Positions 1 through 6,695 of a DNA stretch of 14,033 nucleotides are shown here, piece by piece. The stretch is taken from contig JAEZNC010000108.1 of NCBI GenBank assembly GCA_023441905.1, positions 1 to 14,033 on the forward strand. Reading direction: 5' to 3'. How positions within the stretch are numbered: the stretch's first letter is position 1; every line of letters begins with the position of its first letter. The notes beneath the pieces were generated by a model. It made no database searches, was not told where the DNA came from, and worked only from the letters and a program-made list of their open reading frames with translations. The DNA is from Bacillota bacterium (GTDB lineage: Bacteria; Bacillota; Clostridia; Christensenellales; SZUA-584). A program made the position numbers and the translations under genes.

Positions 1-1
1 G

Positions 2-199
2 ATGGACGAGCCGTTTAAGGGGTTTGATTTGAAGCTCAATTTGGAGCTGATTGCGCTGTTTCTGCGGCTGTTTGAAGAATCCGGCAAAACCGTGATACTC
101 GTCGCGCACGAAACGGAGCTGATCAAAAAGCTGCCGGGCTGCAACGTGATTGACGTGGAAGCACTAAGCGCTGCGAGACGCGAAACAAAATTGCTTTAA
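2..199 (+). CDS. ABC transporter ATP-binding protein, C-terminal fragment (5' end outside window)
   Basis: This is the last 65 residues of an ABC transporter nucleotide-binding subunit. The visible start MDEPFKGFD is the Walker B aspartate and catalytic glutamate followed by the D-loop, so the first methionine is internal and the true start is upstream of the window. The H-loop histidine follows in VILVAHE about 30 residues later, at the normal distance. DEPFKG(L/F)D resembles the ATPases of nitrate/taurine/thiamine-precursor (NitT/TauT-like) importers, but the substrate cannot be told from this piece. The short tail after the H-loop (ELIKKLPGCNVIDVEAL) is normal for the family. It converges on the glycogen operon, with a bidirectional terminator between them. 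Confidence is high for ABC ATPase and low for the subfamily. Confidence 0.85.
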   Translation: MDEPFKGFDLKLNLELIALFLRLFEESGKTVILVAHETELIKKLPGCNVIDVEALSAARRETKLL

Positions 200-263
200 C
201 GGCTCTGCGCGGAATCTTTCTTTACGCTCTATTAATCATTAAACGCGATAATGCTTTGTCATT

Positions 264-326
264 AAAAAAACCGATATTGATATTGAGAACTGAATCATGC
301 TCAATATTTATCGGCTTTTATTTTTA
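264..326. terminator. Bidirectional rho-independent terminator between convergent genes
   Basis: Arms 271-287 and 300-314 pair as CCGATA + ATATTGAG against CTCAATAT + TATCGG, with a small bulge and a 12-base loop. A run of seven A residues at 264-270 gives a T tract to minus-strand transcripts. The T-rich stretch at 316-326 serves plus-strand transcripts. It would end the ABC ATPase gene from the left and, after a long 3' untranslated stretch, the glycogen operon from the right. The minus-strand reading has the better T tract. Confidence 0.8.
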
Positions 327-694
327 TATCGCCGTATGCCTATCCGTCAGCTGTCTCATACCGATTTCACTGTTGCCTGATCTTTGCCGATAAACTCGAA
401 GAATAGGGTCATCAGGCAAACCATGGCCCAGCCATCAGCCGCGACTTTAACAAAAGATGGCTTTTTAGAGTCAACGCGAATTCATTCGAAACGATGTCTT
501 GACGACGGCTTTCGCGCTCTGCGGTGCCGCCGAAACCTTGAAACAGCGCTACTATTCTCTCGATTGCGCATCCATCCATCATGCCCCATTGAAGCATTGC
601 TTACTTGATGGGTTCAAGCCCTCGTCATGCGCGCCAAGTAACTCATGAGCGTTTGCATTTCTTTGGCGCGATATTAAAAGCCAGCCCGCTCTCA
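327..694. other. Intergenic stretch with no confident gene; possible degraded coding remnant
   Basis: No full gene could be supported in these roughly 370 bases between the terminator and the end of the GH13 gene. Short open segments exist on both strands, and none has a clear ribosome binding site. On the minus strand one segment (481 down to 356) reads like protein, with VDSKKPSFVKVAADGWAM followed by a hydrophobic run. A partly overlapping segment in another minus frame (597 down to 412) ends near it. This pattern could be a frameshifted remnant or a dispersed intergenic repeat. No strong terminator follows the GH13 stop directly, so the stretch may be transcribed as the operon's 3' untranslated region. 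Confidence 0.4.
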
Positions 695-2692
695 TCAGTA
701 TATTCTCAGCCAAACAGCTTCGCCGCCCGGTAAATGGATATCCAGCAGCCCGTCGCTCAGCGTACTCACACGGCCTGTCAGCCGGCATTCGGCCTCGCCG
801 TTGAGCAGCGGACGCAAATACGTCTGATGGTCTTTCGGCATCATCGCGCAGTCCGCCGCGAAATCAAACACCACGCGTTTGCCGGCGCTGCCGCGGTTGA
901 CGGCGATAAACCAGATGCCGTTTTGCGCTTCCGAGCCAAATGCATCTTGGCCGTTCAGTGTGTACCGCAGTATGCCGATGCAGTCGGCATGCGGTGCAAA
1001 AAATGCCGTGTAACCCGATTTAAGCGCATTAGCGCTGTTGCGCAGCTGAGAAATATGCCTGTAATGCGCCGTCAGGTCGTACGCGGCGTTATGGTACGGG
1101 CCTCTGTTAAACGGATCGAGAAAACCCGTCATACCCTTCTCGTCGCCGTAGTAAATGCACGGCACACCGGGCAGCGCAAACTGCAGCACCGACGCAAGCC
1201 GCTGCTTGGCGGCACCCGCTTCGTTCTGGCTGTCGCTCAAACGAAACGAGGCCTGTTGTTCACGCGTCAATGAATGCGGATCGAGCTTCGTGCTCAAGGC
1301 CGTGCGCACGCGTTCAATGTCGTGCGACGACAAAAGGTTCATCAGCGCGTAATACATGGGCCTTGGATAAACCTCGGCCTGCTCGACGAAAAAGTCCTTA
1401 AGCGCGCGCGCGTCAGTATGTCCTGTTAAAAACGCAACAAGCGCGTTTCTGAGCGGATAGTTCATCACCGAATCGAGCATGCCGCCCAGCGCGTATTTGC
1501 GGTGTGCGCCGTAGCTGTATTTCGTGGTCGCGTCCTCCCACACCTCACCGAGCATCACGGCATCTTTTTTTTGCTGTTTCGCCGCGCCGTACATCAGCGC
1601 AAGCACATCATCGGGCAGCTCATCCGCCACATCAAGGCGATATCCGGCCGCGCCTTTTTTAAGCCAACGGCGCACCACGCTGTCCTCATCGGTGATGATG
1701 AAGCGCTGCCAGTCCTCGTTGTGTTCGTTAACCTCGGGCAGCGATTCAAATCCCCACCAGCTTTTGTACTTATCGGGGTAATGCTCAAACGTATACCAAG
1801 GATAATACGGCGAATCCTGTGTATTCGCCGCGCCGTTGCTCTCGTAAGCCTTCTCGCTGTTGAAATAAATGCTGTCGCTGCCCGTATGCGAGAAGACGCC
1901 ATCGAGCATAATGCGGATATCGAGCGATTCCGCTTTATCGCACAGCGACACGAAGTCGTCCTCGCTGCCGAGCACCGGATCGATCTTTTTGTAATCTGCC
2001 GTGTTGTAGCGGTGGTTAGACGCCGCCTCGAATACCGGGTTTAAGTAAATCACGCCCACACCGAGCATTTTTAATTCATCAAGCGACTCTTCAATACCTT
2101 TGAGCGTACCGCCGTAGTAATCGCATGGGGCGTAATGCGCTTCCCCTTTAAGCGGTTTGTAAAGCGGTTCCTCGTTCCAGCGCTTGTGCTCAACCACGCA
2201 GCGTCCTTTGGCGCGGTGATAGTCCAGCCCGGCTTTTACCGTTTTTTCGCCGCTTCTTTTAAAACGGTCGGGGAAAATCTGATACATCACGCTGCCGCGA
2301 AACCACGCGGGTGTGTGAAAATCCGTTTTGTAAACGGTCAGCTGATAAGCGGGCGGCGTTTCGGTGTACGCGACGCCGATCCCTCCTTTGCGCTTGCCTT
2401 CCGTACCGTAATAAACAATTCTGTCGCCCGTATTGATCGCAAAGTAATACCAGTAGACGCCAGGCTCATGCGGGGCCTCGAAGCGAGCCTGCCAAAAGCC
2501 GTTGTCCGGTGTCATCATGATATCCTGATGGATACCCTCGCCGGTCAGCCGCAGGTAGACGCTGCTGATTTCGCTTAAACGCGTTTTAAAGCGCAGCGTG
2601 ACCGTCTGCCCCTGCGTGATTGCGCCGAAAGGCTCGCGATAGCCATACATGGTGGAATCGTGCATCATTTCATTCCTGTAGTTGATCAGCAT
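695..2692 (-). CDS. Cytoplasmic GH13 alpha-glucan hydrolase (alpha-amylase/neopullulanase-like), last gene of the glycogen operon
   Basis: This 665-residue enzyme of the alpha-amylase (GH13) clan hydrolyses alpha-glucosidic links in maltodextrins or glycogen fragments. An N-terminal beta-sandwich domain (about 15-120) precedes the catalytic barrel, which starts near FRGSVMYQIFPDRF (131-144). Conserved regions are visible: DGVFSHTG (264-271), GYRLDVADE with nucleophile D354, the acid/base E383 in MLGEVWE, and SSHDIE with H457/D458 as transition-state stabiliser. YYGDEKGMTG (514-523) and a C-terminal beta domain follow. There is no signal peptide, so it acts in the cytoplasm. It starts 28 bases after glgP, which suggests it completes glycogen breakdown, possibly as the debranching or limit-dextrin enzyme since no glgX is present. 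AAAGGAG at 2710-2704 is 11 bases from the chosen ATG; ATGs at codons 9 and 10, with AGGA nearby, are alternatives. Exact specificity cannot be told. Confidence 0.9.
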   Translation of the reverse strand: MLINYRNEMMHDSTMYGYREPFGAITQGQTVTLRFKTRLSEISSVYLRLTGEGIHQDIMMTPDNGFWQARFEAPHEPGVYWYYFAINTGDRIVYYGTEGKRKGGIGVAYTETPPAYQLTVYKTDFHTPAWFRGSVMYQIFPDRFKRSGEKTVKAGLDYHRAKGRCVVEHKRWNEEPLYKPLKGEAHYAPCDYYGGTLKGIEESLDELKMLGVGVIYLNPVFEAASNHRYNTADYKKIDPVLGSEDDFVSLCDKAESLDIRIMLDGVFSHTGSDSIYFNSEKAYESNGAANTQDSPYYPWYTFEHYPDKYKSWWGFESLPEVNEHNEDWQRFIITDEDSVVRRWLKKGAAGYRLDVADELPDDVLALMYGAAKQQKKDAVMLGEVWEDATTKYSYGAHRKYALGGMLDSVMNYPLRNALVAFLTGHTDARALKDFFVEQAEVYPRPMYYALMNLLSSHDIERVRTALSTKLDPHSLTREQQASFRLSDSQNEAGAAKQRLASVLQFALPGVPCIYYGDEKGMTGFLDPFNRGPYHNAAYDLTAHYRHISQLRNSANALKSGYTAFFAPHADCIGILRYTLNGQDAFGSEAQNGIWFIAVNRGSAGKRVVFDFAADCAMMPKDHQTYLRPLLNGEAECRLTGRVSTLSDGLLDIHLPGGEAVWLRIY

Positions 2693-2720
2693 CGGAATCT
2701 AATCTCCTTTGCCCATAATG

Positions 2721-4679
2721 TCATAACCGCCAAATCAGCCGGTTATATTCAGCCACCGTCCGGTCGGCGCTGAAGAACCCTGCGCAGGCCGTATTCATGG
2801 CGGCTTTTTTGTACCAGATTTGTGTGTCCGAATAGGCCGCGAGCACGTTTTCAAAGGCGTCGCTATAAGCATCAAAATCGTGCAGCACGAAAAATTTATC
2901 CGCTCTGTCATAATCGCCGTAAAGCAGAGAACTGGATAAACCGTCGAAACGGTGCGGGTCGTTCACGGGCAGCGACCCGTCAGTCAGTCGCGATACCGCT
3001 TCACGAATCGTCGCATTTTTATCAAACAGCGCCTTGGGCTGATACGAATGATCCGCCTCCATTTTGGCGATTTCATCCGCAAGTGCACCGAAAATGAATA
3101 TGTTCTCGCTGCCCACCTGCTCGAGTATTTCGATATTGGCACCGTCCATCGTCCCCAGTGTCACCGCGCCGTTCAGCATGAACTTCATATTGCCCGTGCC
3201 GGAGGCTTCGCGCCCCGCAGTGGAAAGCTGTTCGCTGACATCGGCTGCCGGTATCAGCACTTCCGCGAGCGATACATTGTAATTCTCCAAAAACACGGTT
3301 TTGATCACGTCCTTGGTGCGCGGATGCGCGTTCACCATGTCGGCCGCCGCGTTGATCAGACGGATGATGTCCTTGGCTTTGTGGTAACCGGGCGAAGCCT
3401 TGGCCGCAAAAAGAAACGTGACGGGAACCGGCAAGCGAAACGCTTCGTCCTGTGTGAGCCGGTTGTAAAGATGCAGAATATGCAGCACCTTTAGCAGCTG
3501 CCTTTTGTACTCGTGCAGCCGTTTGGCCTGCACGTCAAACATGGAATCCGGGTTGATCTCAATGCCTTGCGCTTTGAAGACGGTTTCGGCAAGACGCTTT
3601 TTGTTCTGCGCCTTGATTTGCGCGAATTCATCAAGAAATTTCTTATTCTCTGCAAACGGCTTTAAGCGTTCAAGCTCTCTGTAATCTCTTAAAAACCCAT
3701 CGCCGATATGATCGGCGATCAGTTCCGTCAGCCTTGGGTTGGCAGCGGCCAGCCAGCGCCGCTGCGTAATGCCGTTGGTCACAGCCGTGAATTTTTCCGG
3801 CGCGATCACATAAAAATCGCGGAAGGTGCGTGTTTTTAAAATGTTTCCGTGCAGCTGCGACACACCGTTAACTTTCCGGCACACGGCGATGCACAGGTTT
3901 GCCATGCGTATCTCGTCATAAGCAATGATCGACAGGTGAGAAATCTTATCCCAGTTGCCCGGAAACGCCTGCCAAAGCCGCTGGCTGAAACGGTCGTTCA
4001 GTGCGCTGATGACCGCGTAAACACGCGGCAGCAGCGACGCGAACAGCTGCTCGGGCCACGCTTCGAGCGCCTCCTGCATCACAGTGTGGTTGGTGTAGTT
4101 AAAAACACGGCTCACGATATCGTAAGATTCATCCCAGCCGAGCCCTTCCACATCCATGAGTATGCGCATCAGCTCAGGAATCGCGAGCGCGGGATGTGTG
4201 TCGTTAATTTGTATCACGACTTTTTCGGGCAGCGTGCGCACATCGCCGTAGCGCTTTTTATGATCGCGCACCATGCACTGCATGGCAGCCGAGGCGAGGA
4301 AATAATACTGTTTGAGCCGCAGCATGCGCCCCGCGATATGGTCGTCCTCGGGATACAATACCTTGGAAATCGATTCGGCCAGCTCACGCTGCCTGACCAT
4401 GCACATGTAGTCGCCCTTGTTGAATGAATGCAGGTCAAAACCGGCGGGATATTCCGCGCGCCACAGCCGCAGTGTCGCGGGCGTGTGGCTTTGGTAACCC
4501 AGCACCATCATATCATGCGGCACGGCCACCACCGACTGATAGTTCTTATGCACAATGGAAAGCCCTCTGTCCGTCCAGTTCTCCTCGATGGTGCCTTCGA
4601 AACGAATTTCCACCTGTTCCTCGCTGCGTTCAATCTCCCATATGTCGCCATTTTGCGTCCAGTCGTCCGGCTCCTCCAC
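2721..4679 (-). CDS. glgP: Glycogen phosphorylase, C-terminal piece after the in-frame stop
   Basis: This open segment of 652 codons is the phosphorylase from residue 161 on. The GTG at 4679 is simply the first possible start after the stop and has no convincing ribosome binding site, so independent translation is doubtful. Visible signatures are VVIQINDTHPALAIPELMR, VFNYTNHTVMQEALE, TNGITQRRWL, QAKRLHEYKRQLL and STAGREASGTGNMKF with the pyridoxal-phosphate lysine (residue 499 of this piece), then LNGAVTLGTMDGANIEI. The gene ends in TGA, 28 bases before the GH13 start. A protein from this piece alone would lack the N-terminal phosphate- and glucan-binding elements and should not be active. 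Confidence 0.8.
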   Translation of the reverse strand: MEEPDDWTQNGDIWEIERSEEQVEIRFEGTIEENWTDRGLSIVHKNYQSVVAVPHDMMVLGYQSHTPATLRLWRAEYPAGFDLHSFNKGDYMCMVRQRELAESISKVLYPEDDHIAGRMLRLKQYYFLASAAMQCMVRDHKKRYGDVRTLPEKVVIQINDTHPALAIPELMRILMDVEGLGWDESYDIVSRVFNYTNHTVMQEALEAWPEQLFASLLPRVYAVISALNDRFSQRLWQAFPGNWDKISHLSIIAYDEIRMANLCIAVCRKVNGVSQLHGNILKTRTFRDFYVIAPEKFTAVTNGITQRRWLAAANPRLTELIADHIGDGFLRDYRELERLKPFAENKKFLDEFAQIKAQNKKRLAETVFKAQGIEINPDSMFDVQAKRLHEYKRQLLKVLHILHLYNRLTQDEAFRLPVPVTFLFAAKASPGYHKAKDIIRLINAAADMVNAHPRTKDVIKTVFLENYNVSLAEVLIPAADVSEQLSTAGREASGTGNMKFMLNGAVTLGTMDGANIEILEQVGSENIFIFGALADEIAKMEADHSYQPKALFDKNATIREAVSRLTDGSLPVNDPHRFDGLSSSLLYGDYDRADKFFVLHDFDAYSDAFENVLAAYSDTQIWYKKAAMNTACAGFFSADRTVAEYNRLIWRL

Positions 4680-4718
4680 CTGCTCGCCGTTTACAATTCG
4701 CTGCCGGAATATGCCGTA

Positions 4719-5159
4719 TTAGTAGCGGATTCCGTGCCCCACCACGGGCAGATTCAGCGTTGACAGCGAATCCAAAAAGCATGCGGCGAGGCGACCGAGG
4801 CCCCCGTTTCCGAGCCCGGCTTCAAACTCCTCCTGCTCGAGCTTTTCAAACGGGTAGCCGATCTCGCGCATCACGGCTTTGTATTCATCGAGCACATCGA
4901 GACTGATCATGTTGTTGACCAATGCGCGCCCCATCAGGTATTCCGCCGAAAGATAATAAAGGCGTTTCATCTGCTGTTCTTCGAGCCTTTGGTCCGACAG
5001 CACGAAGCGCTCGAGTATCATGTCGCGCACGGTCAGCGCGACGGCTTGAAATATTTCTTCATCCGACGCGTTATCCAGCGTCCGCCCGTAATCTTGCCGG
5101 AGTTTTTCTATGATGGCTTGCTTTATCTGAGCCCGGTTTCTCTTATGATCGGTTGTCAA
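4719..5159 (-). CDS. glgP: Glycogen phosphorylase, N-terminal piece before the in-frame stop
   Basis: This segment of 146 codons from the TTG start to the premature TAA carries the phosphorylase N-terminus: LYYLSAEYLMGR (67-78) and GLGNGGLGRLAACFLDSL (115-132). It ends exactly at GHGIRY. The TTG start is supported by GGAGG nine bases upstream, and the first in-frame ATG comes only at codon 47, past conserved sequence. Translated alone it would give a truncated, inactive protein of about 146 residues. Confidence 0.8.
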   Translation of the reverse strand: MTTDHKRNRAQIKQAIIEKLRQDYGRTLDNASDEEIFQAVALTVRDMILERFVLSDQRLEEQQMKRLYYLSAEYLMGRALVNNMISLDVLDEYKAVMREIGYPFEKLEQEEFEAGLGNGGLGRLAACFLDSLSTLNLPVVGHGIRY

Positions 5160-5174
5160 TTTGCAATTCCTCCG

Positions 5175-5213
5175 CCGCCGCAGTTATTTCTCAGAGTTGT
5201 GAATCTGCGGCGG
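5175..5213 (-). promoter_or_regulatory. Intercistronic hairpin directly before the glgP ribosome binding site
   Basis: In the glgA-glgP gap a perfect 9-bp inverted repeat, CCGCCGCAG and CTGCGGCGG (arms 5213-5205 and 5183-5175 on the minus strand), flanks a 21-base loop. The 3' arm ends one base before the GGAGG of glgP (5173-5169). Because the arm sequence is a GGC/CGG repeat, a slipped pairing could cover the first bases of that site. No T tract follows, so it is not a typical terminator. It could stabilise the upstream message, mark an RNA processing site, or damp translation of the TTG-started glgP. The stem is seen directly; its role is inferred. Confidence 0.55.
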
Positions 5214-5215
5214 TA

Positions 5216-6694
5216 TTATTCCAGCATTGTCAGATACAACGCGGCATAAGCCAGCGCGCTTTTGTTAAAGCTTAAGTCCTTTTCCATCGCGTTGATCTGC
5301 AGTTTGCGGAATACCTCTTTATTCTTATAAACCTCAAGCGCCCGGCGTATGGTATCGAGCATCTCATGGGCATTGTAATTCGTAAACGAGAAGCCGTCTC
5401 CTTCTCCGGTATACGCGTTATACGGCGTCACCGTGTCTTTGAGGCCGCCCGTTTCGCGGACGATGGGCAGCGCGCCATAGCGCAGCGCGATGATCTGAGA
5501 CAAACCGCAGGGTTCAAACCGCGAGGGCATTAGGAAAAAGTCGCTGCCCGCATACACCTTATGTGCTAGCGCTTCATCGAACAGTATCATGCCGATTGCA
5601 CGCCCGCCAAACGTTTGCCACGCATCGCGGAAATAGTTCTCGTATTCGCTGTCTCCCGTGCCGAGCAGCACAAAACTGGCGCCCTCGTCCATTATTTCCT
5701 TCATCACATGAAGCACGAGATCGAGCCCTTTTTGGTTGGTCAGCCTTGTCACCATGCCGATCATCGGTTTTGTAGGATCGGCTTTAAGACCAAGCTGATT
5801 GATCAGCGCCTGTTTGTTTTCCTGCTTGTCATCAAGCGTGCTTGTATCATACGTTTTGGCAATCAGCGCGTCGTCTGCCGGATTGAAAACCTGCGTATCG
5901 ATACCGTTGAGAATTCCCACCAGGTCGTTCTCACGCGTGTTTAATATGCCGTCGAGCCCTTCTCCGAAATACGGCGTTCTGATTTCCTGGGCATACGTGG
6001 GGCTCACCGTCACCAGTTTGTCGGCGAACACGATACCGGCTTTCAGGAAGTTCGCGCTGCCGTAGTACTCGATATAATCAGGCGTATTGTACCGGCTGTC
6101 GATGCCGAGCAGCTCCGACGCAAACCCGAAATCAAAACGGCCCTGATACCCGAGGCTGTGCATCGCCAGCACCGATTTGCTGTCTTGTATCGCGCGGCCT
6201 TTGTACTGCGTTTTCATCAGCATTGGTATCATCGCCGTATGCCAGTCGTTCACGTGCACAATATCGGGCACGAATTCGGCAAATGGCAGCGCTTCGAGTA
6301 CGGCGCGGCAAAAGTACGCATACTGCTCGCCTTCGAACGTGCCGCCGCGGTATATCATATGCCCGAAGTAATACTCGTTATCAATGAAATACACGGGAAT
6401 TCCGTCCCAGTCGTAAAGCTCAAGCCCCACATACTGCGTCCGCCAGCCAAGATCCACCGAAAAGCTCGCCATGTGCGTGACCTGATCCATGTATTTATCC
6501 TTGATCACGCGATGGTAGGGCAGCGCAAGCCGGATATCGAACCCGAGATCTTTGAGCTTGCGCGAAAGCGTGCCTGCCACGTCGGCAAGCCCGCCCGTTT
6601 TGGCAAACGGGGCGCATTCGGCCGCCGTCATCAGTATGGAAGGCAGCTTTTCCATATTTTTGTGGTTCATAATGCTTTCAAGCATTTCATTCAT
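5216..6694 (-). CDS. glgA: Glycogen synthase (ADP-glucose)
   Basis: This 492-residue bacterial GT5 starch/glycogen synthase transfers glucose from ADP-glucose to the non-reducing end of an alpha-1,4-glucan. The N-terminal Rossmann domain has the ADP-glucose loop KTGGLADV (32-39) and HVNDWHTA (147-154). The C-terminal domain has ILNGID (261-266), VTRLTNQKG (315-323), SRFEPCGLSQ (391-400) with the catalytic glutamate E394, and RETGGLKDTV (413-422). The motif usually read as (T)IHNLAYQG is AMHSLGYQG here, a serine for a well-conserved asparagine. It starts one base after the glgD stop, which indicates translational coupling. A purine-rich AAAAGGG lies 13 bases upstream and is rather far, so the ATG at codon 4, 9 or 14 is a possible alternative start. 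Catalytic residues are otherwise complete. Confidence 0.95.
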   Translation of the reverse strand: MNEMLESIMNHKNMEKLPSILMTAAECAPFAKTGGLADVAGTLSRKLKDLGFDIRLALPYHRVIKDKYMDQVTHMASFSVDLGWRTQYVGLELYDWDGIPVYFIDNEYYFGHMIYRGGTFEGEQYAYFCRAVLEALPFAEFVPDIVHVNDWHTAMIPMLMKTQYKGRAIQDSKSVLAMHSLGYQGRFDFGFASELLGIDSRYNTPDYIEYYGSANFLKAGIVFADKLVTVSPTYAQEIRTPYFGEGLDGILNTRENDLVGILNGIDTQVFNPADDALIAKTYDTSTLDDKQENKQALINQLGLKADPTKPMIGMVTRLTNQKGLDLVLHVMKEIMDEGASFVLLGTGDSEYENYFRDAWQTFGGRAIGMILFDEALAHKVYAGSDFFLMPSRFEPCGLSQIIALRYGALPIVRETGGLKDTVTPYNAYTGEGDGFSFTNYNAHEMLDTIRRALEVYKNKEVFRKLQINAMEKDLSFNKSALAYAALYLTMLE

Positions 6695-6695
6695 G

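Larger units (their letters stand above)
2721..5159 (-). pseudogene. glgP: Glycogen phosphorylase gene interrupted by one in-frame TAA
   Basis: Read through the stop, this is an 812-codon glycogen/maltodextrin phosphorylase of normal length (GT35), which releases glucose-1-phosphate from chain ends. Codon 147 (bases 4721-4719) is TAA where the family has a near-invariant glutamate: the sequence reads GIRY-stop-YGIFRQ, against the usual GIRYEYGIF or GIRYEFGIF. The reading frame is the same on both sides, with no indel, so one G-to-T change from GAA explains it. All later hallmarks are intact, including the pyridoxal-phosphate lysine (K659) in GTGNMKFMLNG. Translation starts at a TTG (5159) with GGAGG at 5173-5169, nine bases upstream. 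TAA is the ordinary stop of glgA and glgB here, so recoding is unlikely. The options are a recent nonsense mutation, a sequencing error, or low-level readthrough. Confidence 0.85.

Noticed and set aside
597..640. A possible tRNA T-arm (GGGTTCAAGCCC) in the tail intergenic region
   Set aside because: The flanking bases do not form the required 5-bp arm or an acceptor stem, and no anticodon arm can be placed.
4719..4721. A reassigned TAA codon (alternative genetic code)
   Set aside because: glgA and glgB end at TAA, and no other gene in the window needs internal TAA to be read as an amino acid.
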